Position numbers and translations under genes: made by a program. From Stentor coeruleus (taxonomy: Eukaryota > Ciliophora > Heterotrichea > Heterotrichida > Stentoridae): 64,000 nt of DNA. Below are positions 1 through 11,400 of the stretch, piece after piece; the stretch's first letter is position 1, and every line of letters begins with the position of its first letter. The notes below the pieces were generated by a model. The model saw only the letters and a program-made list of their open reading frames with translations. It searched no databases and was not told the DNA's origin. The stretch lies in assembly GCA_001970955.1 (NCBI GenBank), contig MPUH01000116.1:38222-102221 (forward strand), given 5' to 3'.

Positions 1-36
1 TATTTAAGTTTTATCATTTATCATAACTACCTATTC

Positions 37-927
37 CTATAATTCTAGCTCATTGTCATCGAATTTTGATGGTGAAAATCCCCGAGGTGTTTTTATACTA
101 TATTTATTTTTCTTTCTATCTGTTTTTTTCATCAATTCTTCAATAAGAGTCTTCTTTTCCTGTTTAGCCATATTAACATCAAATATTTTCGGCCAATCTT
201 TTTCTTCGCCTAAACTTTTCCTTTTAGTCATATTTTTAAAGTCAATTTTCTTAGTAAGCTTTGGAAGGACAAACTCTTTATTTGGCTTATAATCTGGAGA
301 ATATTCTTTTTTTGTATAGAAATCGTGGCGCTTAGCATATTTTGATAAGTCAGGACAGGCTGGGAAATTAAATTTGCTACACGATTTAGGAATAAGATTT
401 TGCACCTTAAAACGCTCTTCATGTGGAGATGTAATACCTTCGGTAATATCACGACGAGAAGTCTGACACTGGAAAGGAATACCTTTAAAATTTTGATCTG
501 GAAACTGGTGAAGGTTTGAACTTAGAAATGAATCAGGCAATGGTTGCAAATCGATAGTTTTTTTCGATCTGTTCATTGAATATGTTATAGGTGCTTTTTC
601 CACAAGACAAAAATTCACATCATATCTCCCCAAATCAGGAACTTCTGATTTTGTAAATATTTCTCTCCTACCTGGGGATTTAAAAACAGCTGAAGGCATT
701 TCTACCTTAACTTCAGTTTTTTTCTAAATATTGACTACGTTTTTTAACTTTTCAAGTTCCTGAGCTACAATTTTCCCTATATGCTTATCAAGGAAAACAG
801 GTTCACTTTTCATTCTAAAATCACTTAAATGAGGCCTCTTTCCACTGAGTATCTGGTTTTTTTCTGAAAGGATTTTAAATTTGCTCACACTTGCTCTACC
901 TGCTCTTGAGAAATAAACTTCGGACAT
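37..927 (-). CDS. Unrecognised basic protein, possibly a ciliary microtubule-associated protein
   Basis: Two exons joined by a 15-nt intron at 724-738; removing it fuses the reading frames without a shift, giving a protein of about 290 residues. The start is the ATG at 925-927. The product is lysine/proline-rich, with no signal peptide or membrane segment. Phrases such as PDLGRYDVNF and CPDLSKYAKR, followed by basic stretches, resemble degenerate forms of the PG-x-Y-x repeats of sperm-tail/SHIPPO type proteins, which sit on or in ciliary microtubules. That link is inference from short motifs; there is no full Pro-Gly-Pro repeat. The C-terminus ends in an acidic tail (DDNELEL). It is followed on the same strand by the Ski2 gene, with 197 bases between the stop of the latter and this start. 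Function unknown. Confidence 0.75.
724..738 (-). other. 15-nt spliceosomal intron
   Basis: On the coding strand it reads GTAGTCAATATTTAG. Phase 0; retention puts an in-frame TAG at its last codon. Removing it joins ...LEKLKN to KKTEVKV... in frame. Confidence 0.9.
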
Positions 928-1123
928 AAGATATTATGTTGTATCAAAAAAATATTCTTATGAAAATTAAGGGGTAATTTAATATTGAATGCAAATTTAA
1001 CAACTTTTTAGAGGTTTGGATACTGCTTAAGAGATTATAAGAATGTATAAATTAAATAGCTTTATCTTTGTTACCAAAAACTTAGAAATTTACTATACTA
1101 TCATTCACTATTGTTTAGCTTAT
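928..1123. other. Intergenic, no gene seen
   Basis: About 200 AT-rich bases between the start of the first gene and the stop of the Ski2 helicase gene. Short open frames here are AT-rich noise. Confidence 0.6.
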
Positions 1124-4100
1124 CTAGTTAGAAATATAAAGACTCGTGGCAAACGCAATATCTCTCTGTATCGAATCTGCAGCTTTTTTAGCCTTTTTCT
1201 TAATAGTATGATCTCCCATAATAATCCCAGCTTCTACAATATTCCTTAACAAATCATGTACCCTAAGTATTCCTCTAACAATATTTCCTTCTTTAATAGT
1301 AGTTCTCTCACAGATTTTAACAAAAGGTTCTCCCTGTGCCCATAAGTACACAATTTCTACCATAGCAATCCTCAATTCCTGATCAGTAATTTCAGAAGAA
1401 ATTTGTCTTTGATTTTCGAATTCCTTCAATTTTTCAACAATTCCATTAACTGATTCAATACTTCTTTTCAAAGTATCCGGTACTCCAGCTGGTAGTTCAT
1501 CTATTTTAGCTTTTTCTTCAGTAATAAACACACTAGCAAGTCCAGCAATTTCTTCAGGAGTAATCGCTGAGAAAATCCCATCAAATAAAGCTTCAGTGAT
1601 AACTAAATTATAAGGGTTATTGAAAATACCTAAAACTTTTCCTTTTAATTGAACAACCAAATTAGAATTGATGCATTTATACATTTTCAATATTTCAATA
1701 CGAGATTCAGTTTCATTTGTTGACATAAGATCAGTTGAAGATCTATCCTGAACAAGTTTTCCATGTTCAATCTCAAGTTCTTTGATTTTATCTAAATTAA
1801 TCATGCATCTATGTCGATCTTTATGATATAAAATATTTGAATCAACTAATTTCCCCACAAGTTCACCTCGAGCATTTGATTGGCCTGGAGGTTTTTTATA
1901 AGTCTGTTCTGATGAGACAATTTCATTTCTTTTTATTCCCATAAAATCATTATATAATGCTCCGACTGTATCTGCATTAAAATAAGTGACAAGTTTGATA
2001 CTTTTTTCCTTTTGTTTTGGTATACATCCTGAATATACCCAAAGGATGTTTTGAATACCAATTTTTTGGATTTCCCAAGTTCCGTTGATAAAATCGTTTT
2101 GAAATTTCAATGATCTTGTGTCATCAAAAAGTATCACACCAAAATTTTGTAGATAAATTCCGGGGATATTTGCTGAACCTGGTATCCAACATTCAACAAA
2201 ACTTCCAGCTTTAAGTTTCCTTCCAATTCCATCTGCTGTTTTGTTTATGTCAATTAAAGTTTTCAAATCTTCACATCTTGCTTTTAAAGATAGAAACTCT
2301 TCATCATTACCAATACCACCAAGTTCTTTAAGAGCTTTTTCTATAACTAAAAGTTTTGTGCTTACTGATTGCTTGCTTATGAAGTTTTGGTTTTCCATAA
2401 AACTTTTCTTCATAATTTCATTGATATCCATACCTTCAGTATTTAACACATTAACTATTTGATTGTATCGTATTCTAAACTTACTTGACAACTCAAAAGG
2501 TTTAGACTGGACGATTTTTTCAAGGTTAGTAGCGCTTGGAAGTTTTTGTGCATCTTTGAAAAACATGATAACTGTACCTTTTATATCTTTGCCTCTTCTT
2601 CCAGCTCTTCCTGACATTTGTGTGTATTCTCCAGGCTGAAGATATCTATTTTCAGTCCCATCAAATTTTCTTAATTCACAAAAAACAACAGTTTTGGTTG
2701 GCATATTTAAACCCATTGCAAATGTTTCAGTTGCTACAAGAACTTTTATAAGACCCTTACTGAATAATATTTCAACTATTTCTTTAAGAATTGGTAATAC
2801 TCCACTATGATGAATACCAATCCCACTATTAAGAAGTTTAAGAACTTGAAGGATTTGTGGAAGTTCTCGATCAACAGGGTTTAATCTTTTCAATGCTCTA
2901 GTAGCGAATTGGTTTATTATATGCTTTTCTGAATCACTTATCAAAGATACAGATGAAAGTTTTTCTCCTCTTTTATCAACTTTGTCTCGAGAAAAAGCAA
3001 AAATAACACAAGGTAAAAGTTCGTTTTGTTTAAGATTAATGATTAATTCTTTATACTGTTGATCTTCACTTTTATTGATTTTTTTCTTTTTAAAAGTCCT
3101 TTTGCTCCCTGACTGAACGAATTTGCCTTTTTCTTCCATAGATTTTTCTAAGTCTTTTTTAGCTTTATTATAGTTGCTTATAATCAATTTCCCATCAGGT
3201 TCAACAATTGTGATAAATTGGCCTGATACATAAATTCTATGTTCTAAAGGAACTGGACGTTTATAAGTAATTTGAACATAGACTTTTTGATTACGAACTC
3301 TACCTACCCAATTAGAGAATTCCATATAATTTGGCACTGTTGCAGAAAGCATGACTATACGAACATGTGGAGGTAACATAATAAGAACTTCTTCCCAGAC
3401 AACTCCTCTTTCAGCATCATTTATATAGTGAACTTCATCAAGAATTACCCATTCTAAGTCTCGTAAACGGCTTGAATTATGATAAAGCATACTTCGAAGA
3501 ATCTCTGTTGTCATAATTACACAGAAAGAGTCCTCGTCTATACTCACATCTCCAGTTAAAATACCGATTTCCCCAAATTGGTCTTTAAATTCACGGAACT
3601 TTTGATTTGAAAGAGCTTTTATTGGGCTGGTGTATATCACTCGAGACATACGTTCTCTAGCTAGAGCTATTGCGTACTCTGCTACTACAGTTTTACCTGC
3701 TGAGGTATGAGCGGCAACAAATACATTTTGCTTTTGTTCGAGACGCATAATTGCTTTTTTTTGGAAGTCATCAAGATTAAATGGATATTTCAATACTGGA
3801 ATCGGGACTACAGTATCGAAATTTTTAGGGTCNGAAGTCATCAAGATTAAATGGATATTTCAATACTGGAATCGGGACTACAGTATCGAAATTTTTAGGG
3901 TCAATATCATCTTCAATAGCATACTGATTATTAGCATCTACACTCAAATTTGGTAAGACTAATCCACCAAAATCATCATCATCATTATCTTGTTGTTCTT
4001 CTACTAATTTTTCAGCAAGTTCCACATTCAAGTTAGTTTCAGGGTTAAAATCCTGTGATTCCAAAATCTCTAAAGCAGACTTAATATCTGACACACAATC

Positions 4101-4511
4101 AGATGGTACAGTTTTTTCCATAATCTCTTCAAATTGTTCTTCACTTAAAGGACGAGCTTTTATTAAACTTTGCACATGGTCAGAAAGTTTGCTTCCTTGT
4201 TTTACAGAATCAAAATGTCTGAATGGTTTTTCATATTCTCTAAGAGCATTCCATACAAAGCAAATATCGTTGACCTTTCCTGATTCTTCGAATTTTACTT
4301 GAAGTTCATAGTTTGAAGCTATGGGCATATCTATAAACATATGTTTTCCTTCAGAGAAAAAACGTGTAAAGACCTTGGAAAAGTTCTCTTCGTCATGTAG
4401 ATAAGTTTCAAGGTCATCAAAATTACTCTCTGGAGCGGGTTTTTCATGCCATTCTTCAATATCATCTCCTAACAAATATGCTTCTAAGTCATCAAATGTT
4501 GCTTCCACCAT
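1124..4511 (-). CDS. SKI2: Ski2-like DExH RNA helicase (exosome cofactor)
   Basis: Superfamily 2 RNA helicase that, as part of the Ski complex, feeds mRNA to the cytoplasmic exosome for 3'-5' decay (family knowledge). The reading frame is interrupted only by an unmerged assembly overlap around the n at 3833; removing one copy gives one protein of about 1100 residues from the ATG at 4509-4511. Visible motifs: Walker A AHTSAGKT, the DEVH box followed by YIND (the Ski2 form), SAT, a conserved GIHHSGVLP segment, and motif VI QMSGRAGRRG. Between motifs lies a basic insertion (KRTFKKKKINK), and the C-terminus matches the DSHCT helical domain. The acidic N-terminal part (FDDLEAYL repeated as FDDLETYL) is lineage-specific. 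Mtr4 is the close alternative, but the AHTSAGKTVVAEYAIAL and VHYIND forms favour Ski2. Confidence 0.9.
3764..3902. repeat. Unmerged contig overlap at n 3833
   Basis: Bases 3764-3832 are repeated exactly as 3834-3902 (69 nt), separated by one n. It lies in the Ski2 coding region and breaks the frame; reading through with one copy restores it, so this is an assembly join and not a biological duplication. Confidence 0.95.
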
Positions 4512-5890
4512 TTATTAAAAGGGTAGCTTGTTGTTGATTTTAGAAGATATGATAAGATAGTTTTTTAATTATTTTGGAAGATTTTACATGATGTTTAAGA
4601 GGAAAATACAATTTTTAGTTTTACGATTTTTTATTTTTGTAATTGGGCTATGATGATGTAGATTTTTTATATTTTTTTTAGTAATGTTAGTATATTGAAG
4701 AAAGCTTATTAGTTTATATGTTTATGATATAATAAAACTATTTTGAATTATTTTTTATCAATTACTTGAGAAGAGTTTTATCTTTTGAATTTATATATAT
4801 AATATTTTAATAGATTAAATCATTTTTTTGTTTCATTTACACTAACTGAAATAAAAAAGTTATTAGAACTAATTTTTTAGTCATGGGTGCATATTGATAA
4901 AATTGTAAAATACCATTTTCATCGAATTTATATGTTATGATTATAATAAACTGAGGATAAAATCTTTTTCGTATTTGGATTTAGTATAACATTCTATTTA
5001 TAGATAAACAAGTTTAAAGTATTTGATATTTACTTAAAATATTTATTGCTGATGATTCGGCAAAGTTTTTTTATCGAAAATAATTATTTATAACTTAATA
5101 GCTTCTTGTGTTATGATTAGTCAATTTGTTATCCTATAAAGAAAACTAGATTGTAATTAAAGCTTAATACCTACCCTACTTCAAAAATTAATACATTTTA
5201 AACAGTTAATCAAAAAGCAAAGATTATTTAAGTTATAAATTCAGTTAATATATTAGCAGAAAGCCTTCCTCTTGAGTATAACAATTGTAAAACTACTCAT
5301 TCTATAAGCAAATTAAACATTATTTATAACCTAAATTACTAAGGTAAAATTTAATTTTCTATATGGGCTAAAAAATAATGGCATTTCTTCCATATGCTAA
5401 AAAATTTCGCTATATAAAATCCTCTCTCAGCACAAAGGTTCAAAACTATGGCAAAAAATCCAAAATTTAGCTAAATCTAAAAGTTTTGAGCCACTTAGCT
5501 CTAAATAAAATCAATAATAAAACAGTCACAAGTATTTCTCCCAAGAATCTCCACGAAATAAATATTTCCCATCAGAACAACGAAATCCCAAAAATACATA
5601 ACATTCAAATAACCACATCAATAAATATCATATCCACACTCAATCCTATACTCAAATTCTTTTTTTTCTAATAAAATCCAAGATTTTAAAGGTGCTTCAT
5701 GAGAAAATTTCAGTAATCACCTTAACTTAAAAATCAAATTACAAAGACTTGACGTTATTAAACCTATATAATTTTATATATATTAAGAAAAAAGTTTCTA
5801 ATAAGAGTCATATGATAGTCTAAAAATTTTAAACTCAACATCTAATATTTAAGGCATTTCTTTGCTATGAATTTAATGGTTTTATAAACA
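4512..5890. other. Intergenic, divergent promoters
   Basis: About 1.4 kb of AT-rich DNA between the divergently transcribed Ski2 and WD40 genes. The part next to Ski2 has more G than C on the plus strand; the part next to the WD40 gene (about 5150-5890) has more C than G. No convincing gene, RNA or repeat is seen; a 61-codon frame at 5486 is not credible. Confidence 0.6.
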
Positions 5891-7288
5891 ATGGAAACAG
5901 AGTCTCATAAGATATCTGAAGAGATGAAGAATAAAATTGAATCTGAAATCGCAAAAAGAATGAAAGCAATAGGTCAATGGAGAGGTTTAATTGAGTCTCA
6001 AGCAAATGCTTTCATTGCTGAAGTTGAAAAACTTTTACAAAAAACCTTATCAAAATTCGACCAATTGTCAGCTTCTTACCAAGAACTTTTAGGTAAAATC
6101 GATTTAACAGAAACTGAATATAAAAAAGCTCAAACCCTTCTTTCAACACGTCTTATAAGTACAACAATAAATGACTTGAAAGTAAATCCAGAAATCCTCC
6201 AATATTTCAAAAAAAAATACTTTGAAGAAATGCCTAATACTGTCCCTGATAAACGTTCAGAAATAACATCAATTGATAAAGCAAAAAAATTTTTAGAACA
6301 GGAATTAGGAGTTTATTTACAAGGTCATGAAAATTGGGTTCAATGTATATCATTGACAAATGATGATAAATATATTATATCAACTTCTTCTGATAAAACT
6401 GTGAGGATTTGGAATATCCTTGAACGTAAAATGGAAGCTGTTCTTAATGGTCATACTGCTCCTGTTTATAGTCTTGCATTAACTTGGGATAATAAATATA
6501 TTGTTACAGGAGAAGTTAATAAAATTATTAAAGTTTGGAATATTGAAACTAAAGAATGCGAATGTACTTTTCAAGGTCATAATATGTGTGTTAATGGCTT
6601 GGCTATTGCTGCAGATAATAGAAGAATGGCTTCAGTATCTTCAGATAAGACAGTAAGATTATGGGATTTGGTTGAAAGAAAAGAATTAGCTGTGCTTGAA
6701 GGACATACAAATAGTGTTAGATGTGTTACTATATCTTTAGATGGGTCACATGTTTTCTCAGGTTCATCAGATAAAACATTGAAGATTTGGAATTTTGAGA
6801 ACAGAACTCTTGAAGCCTCTCTTTCAGGACATAAATCATTTATTTATAATGTTAAAGTTACTAGCGATAATAGATATGCTGTAACTTGCTCAGATGATCG
6901 TAGTCTTATTATATGGGATATTGTTTCAAGGGAAAAAGTTTCTGTTCTTGAAGGACATGCATCTGCAGTTATTTCTGTTGGCCTTTCGAGTGATAATAAA
7001 TATATTGTTTCTGGCTCTGGAGCTTATTTAGGACAAGATTATTCTATAAGAATTTGGAATTTAGAAGAAAAAAAACAAGAAGCTATGATTTTGGGACATA
7101 CAAACTGTGTTAATAGTGTGGCTTTTACTCATGATGGCAAATTCATTGTATCTGGATCGAAGGATAATACTGTGAGGATATGGGATGTTAGTTCAAGAAA
7201 ACAGGTTGTTGCATTTGCTGATTTAGCATTCGCTGATGATTGGATCAAACCATACCCTGAAATCAGAGCTCTTTTCAATAAAATTTAG
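5891..7288 (+). CDS. WD40-repeat protein with N-terminal coiled coil
   Basis: 465 residues, with ATG at 5891 preceded two codons upstream by an in-frame TAA. Residues 1 to about 135 form a charged helical/coiled-coil stretch. From about residue 143 there are seven WD40 repeats, each with a GH dipeptide and a WN, WD or VWN end (RIWNI, KVWNI, RLWDL, KIWNF, IIWDI, RIWNL, RIWDV), enough for one complete seven-bladed propeller. Such proteins act as protein-interaction platforms; no specific partner can be named. The helical region before the propeller is common in large ciliate WD40 families. A related but decayed WD40 gene lies at 42672-43231. The gene ends with TAG; the next small gene on the same strand starts 75 bases later. 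Confidence 0.85.
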   Translation: METESHKISEEMKNKIESEIAKRMKAIGQWRGLIESQANAFIAEVEKLLQKTLSKFDQLSASYQELLGKIDLTETEYKKAQTLLSTRLISTTINDLKVNPEILQYFKKKYFEEMPNTVPDKRSEITSIDKAKKFLEQELGVYLQGHENWVQCISLTNDDKYIISTSSDKTVRIWNILERKMEAVLNGHTAPVYSLALTWDNKYIVTGEVNKIIKVWNIETKECECTFQGHNMCVNGLAIAADNRRMASVSSDKTVRLWDLVERKELAVLEGHTNSVRCVTISLDGSHVFSGSSDKTLKIWNFENRTLEASLSGHKSFIYNVKVTSDNRYAVTCSDDRSLIIWDIVSREKVSVLEGHASAVISVGLSSDNKYIVSGSGAYLGQDYSIRIWNLEEKKQEAMILGHTNCVNSVAFTHDGKFIVSGSKDNTVRIWDVSSRKQVVAFADLAFADDWIKPYPEIRALFNKI

Positions 7289-7362
7289 CTAATATTTAGT
7301 TATTAGAAAATACTTAATAGGCTATTTATCTTGCATTTAGATTAATGCTATATAATTAAAGT

Positions 7363-7575
7363 ATGGAATATGAGAAAAGAATAGATGAGCTACGAAGAAT
7401 GGGTGAGGCAAATGCTTCGTATGATAGTGAAGTTCATGAAGAAGAATATTGGGAAGGATTTAGAGGAACTTGGAATGAAGGTAAAAAGTTAGGATTAGAA
7501 GAAGGGAGAAACAAAGCTTTAGTAGACCTAAATATATTTATTACACCTGAGATGGCAGAAAAATTTAATAAGTAA
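7363..7575 (+). CDS. Small protein with GxxxG-type helix; function unknown
   Basis: 70 codons from ATG 7363. The product is a charged helix with regularly spaced glycines (EGFRGTWNEGKKLGLEEGR), reminiscent of the repeated G-x3 pattern of Yae1/LTO1 proteins or of the charged tails of some other families; too short to assign. The last 14 codons and stop (ITPEMAEKFNK-stop) are duplicated twice more in tandem just downstream. It follows the WD40 gene by 75 bases on the same strand and could be a truncated gene or a fragment. Codon use is not obviously different from its neighbours. Confidence 0.45.
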   Translation: MEYEKRIDELRRMGEANASYDSEVHEEEYWEGFRGTWNEGKKLGLEEGRNKALVDLNIFITPEMAEKFNK

Positions 7576-7670
7576 AAATATTTATAACACCTGAGATGGC
7601 AGGAAAATTTAATAAGTAAAATATTTATTATACCTGAGATGACAGGAAAATTTAATAAGTAAAAATATTT
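7530..7670 (+). repeat. Three tandem copies of the 3' end of the small gene
   Basis: A unit of about 45 nt containing ACCTGAGATGGCAG...AAATTTAATAAGTAA occurs three times in tandem. The first copy encodes the C-terminus and stop of the 7363 gene; copies 2 and 3 are beyond the stop and differ by a few substitutions and one-base indels. Confidence 0.9.
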
Positions 7671-8448
7671 GATATTTAATTCTTTATATACTAATTGCAT
7701 AGTATACAAGTTAAATGTTTAATTGTAGTTTAAGAAAAAAAAATTTGAATAACAACTAAGATGTGAAATATTATAATATTACTTTATAATTATTTGGCAC
7801 TCACGACAAAAACTTTATGGATAATATTTTGTATTCCTTCAATTCGACCATCAATAAGGATAATAAAATACTGTTAATTTATTTAATCAACATAATTATC
7901 AAACTCTCTTTACAATAACAATAAGGCTTTATCAATTAAATATTCAAAAATATAAAATCTATCCGAAGATTTTTTAAATTTGAAAAAACAAAATTATAAA
8001 TTATCCAGTTTAAATATTTTTTAACGATTAATACAAAAATTTCAATCCACTAACACTATAATATATTATACTTTTAATATTTTGGTTATGATATATTTGG
8101 GAAAAATCAATTTAAATAGTCTTTAAATAATATAGCAGGATAACATTCCAAAGTACTGAGGAGTAGGACCACAGAGTAATGTATCAAATAGCTTGTCTTT
8201 ATCATTCATATGATTCAAAAATAGTTTTAGATGATATCCTTACTAGAAAATGAAATCAATTATAACAAGTATATATTATTTTATTTATTATGAAATCATG
8301 TTAGAATTTAGCATCTAAAAAATATTCATCTTTTTTATTTTAGTAATAATATCCAGTATTCTTCAAACTTCATTATTTTAATAAACAATAATCTATTTAA
8401 AAACTTATAACTATTAATTTATCTAATACCAACTTCACAACACCTGCT
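7671..8448. other. Intergenic, no gene seen
   Basis: AT-rich DNA between the small plus-strand gene and the 3' end of the kelch gene. No long frame, RNA signature or inverted repeat recognised. Confidence 0.5.
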
Positions 8449-11400
8449 TTAAGCTGACAAATTAAGAATTTCAATCTCTGAATTTTTATCATTTGACAAT
8501 TTCCCCAAACTTTCATATCTGCTCTTATAATCTTTAAATCTATTAAAATTCATTTTGCATATCGCTTCATTATCAATAATATCTTTAAGTGTTTTATTTA
8601 ATAAGAATTTACTTTTCCTCTTTTTTATCCTTTTCTCAAACTGACTCATTAATATTCCAATAATCCCTACAAGTCCAGAAAGTGTGCCAAATATTCCGCT
8701 TATAAATATTAAAACGCTTTGTTTTTGATATCTTGATGTATAAAGTCCTGTTAATAATTTAATGAAGTTTATATTTATACTAAGTTGAGTTGCTATTGAG
8801 ATATCTTCAATTGAATTTTGGCTTCCTGATTTTGGTGATGATTCAGGGGAAACATGATATCCTGTAATTTTTGAAGGAAATTTTGATAAGGATGAAGTAA
8901 AGTAAGATGGAGTCATTGAAAAGAAAAACTCACTTGCTATAGGACCGATAAAAATATTCCCAGAATCTGGGGTTATTTGCATTGAAACACTACTTGATGA
9001 TTCTGGTATAGAAGATTCAGATGTAATGTTAACAAGAATATCTGTTGCATAACTGAGTTTTTCGATAAAAGTTAGCTTTAGAGTTGAGTTTAAGTTTATT
9101 TCACATTTTGAGCAGAAGTATGAAACAATACAAGTGTTATCAGCATCTTTATAACAGTTTATAATATTTGATTGCATGTTGATATTACTTGAAACAGCAT
9201 ATATTTCATTACTACAATAAGCTGAACTATAGAAGGCTTTAGTATAATTTTTATCTTCAAAGCAGGAATCCCCATAATTTTTTAGTTCAAATTCAGCTTT
9301 GATATCAGCTTTAAAAGTATCAACATAGTTTTCTAAAATAACTAAAGGCATCAATGTTTTTATTTCAGCGATATTATCAAGTGTAAAAACTGCGCATACA
9401 GAAACAAAGATAATTAACCCTGATCCAAATAAAATTATTGTAAACTGTCCTCCTATAAAACTTGTTTTAATCTGAATGTAATCCCCTAAATCATGATTAT
9501 GACTTGTTGTAAAATAATCAATTTTCATGACTAATTTTCTAAGTTTATTAGAACAAAATGCAGCTATTAGTATAAAAATAATGATTCCAATACCTAAAAA
9601 CTGAAGAAGTGATAACCACTCTAAAGAAAAACTGCTTTCATAAATCTTTGGCTGTACTGATTCAACTAAATCTTTTTTGATCCTAATATCATAAATTTTC
9701 TGGCTTCCAGCTGGGCAATAATGATTTGGGGGGCATAATTTGCATATTTTTGCCCCAAGTTTATCATTAAAAGCTCCTTCTCTACAAGGATAGCATTGTC
9801 TTAAAGAATCAGCTCCTTCATATGGATTATAGCATCCTTTTGGACATTTTATACATTCTGAATTCTCTTTCCCTTCTGAATAAGTTCCAGGAGGACAAAT
9901 CTTACAAACCCCATCATCTATATAAAAGCCTTTACTACAATAAATTTTACAACCTAAATTTTTGCATATTCTGACTAAATCAATTTTCCCAAACTCTGGT
10001 TTCGGAAGATTATTAAATAAAATGCATTCAGATAGATAATATCCACCTCCAAAATAGTAAATAGAAGTGTTATAATAGGTATATCCAGGTAAATAAATTA
10101 AATTATCAGTTGTATTTCTAAAGTAGATTGAGGAAATACTTAATAAATATTCATTACTGAGATACTTAAATTCATAGTGTCCTCCAAATATAAATTCTAA
10201 ATCATCTATTTTTAAATAAAGTCCATTAGAAGATCTGTATATTGTAAATGGGTAGTAAGTCCAGGTTTTTAAACTAAAAGTATATATTAATTCTAAATCA
10301 GTTCGAAGCCCTTTACCTCCTAATCCTCCAAAAACTCTGAATATTGTATCATCTACAGTGCAATATGCATAAGAAATTAGAATATATTCTGATATTTTTG
10401 AATAACTATTATTTCCGAAGTTGAATTGCCAAAAATCTCCTAAAACTCCATTTACATCTATACCTCCATATATATAAGCATAAGGAAGCTTAAAAGCCAT
10501 ACATGCAGCTTTTCTTTTACTTGGAATCATATATGTACTTGGAGCAATAGTATTCCATGTATTAAATATAATATTATAAACATTCATATCATTGTTAAAC
10601 CCATTCTCATCTTCTCCTCCCCATATTATCAAAACATCAGACTCAGAAGCTGAAGAAAACATTGTCCTTGGACTTGGCCCTTTATTTAAAGGATTTATAA
10701 AACTCCATATGTTTTTTTGTGTATCATATTTCCAAATATCATTATATAATACATCTTTACCTTTACCTCCAAAAAGCCAAATTTTTCCTCTTATATTATG
10801 CAAGCAAGAAGATTGTCGAGGAGGAGGTGAAATATAATAAGAATATAATTCTTGTTCTTGAATATCATATAAATTATTAAAAGTATGAAGTTTTAGTGTA
10901 TTTGTAAGGTAAAATTTTCCATTGTCTATAAAATATCCTCCAAAATAGAAAATTTTATTGTGATTTGAGGTATAAACTGGTTTAGAATCAAGAGAGTATT
11001 CTTTATTAAGAATTGTCCAAAATTTTGGGTCTGGGTTGTATATGTCAATACAAACATATGTGTAANATATTTGTAAGGTAAAATTTTTCATTGTCTATAA
11101 AATATCCTCCAAAATAGAAAATTTTATTGTGATTTGAGGTATAAACTGGTTTAGAATCAAGAGAGTATTTTTTATTAAGAATTGTCCAAAATTTTGGGTC
11201 TGGGTTGTATATGTCAATACAAACATATGTGTAATTTTTAAAAAGTGTTGAAATACTTTTTTGTGTTGTTTTTAAATGTGCGTAATAATAGTTATCAATA
11301 ACTATTCCTCCCATAANATTTTTAAAAAGTGTTGAAATACTTTTTTGTGTTGTTTTTAAATGTGCGTAATAATAGTTATCAATAACTATTCCTCCCATAA

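Noticed and set aside
3764-3902. Duplication inside the Ski2 gene as a biological event
   Set aside because: The copy abuts an n, is exact, and breaks the frame; eight other n's show the same pattern.
5486-5671. 61-codon frame upstream of the WD40 gene
   Set aside because: Composition follows the C-rich spacer; low-complexity Asn/Ile-rich; no ATG (alternative start).
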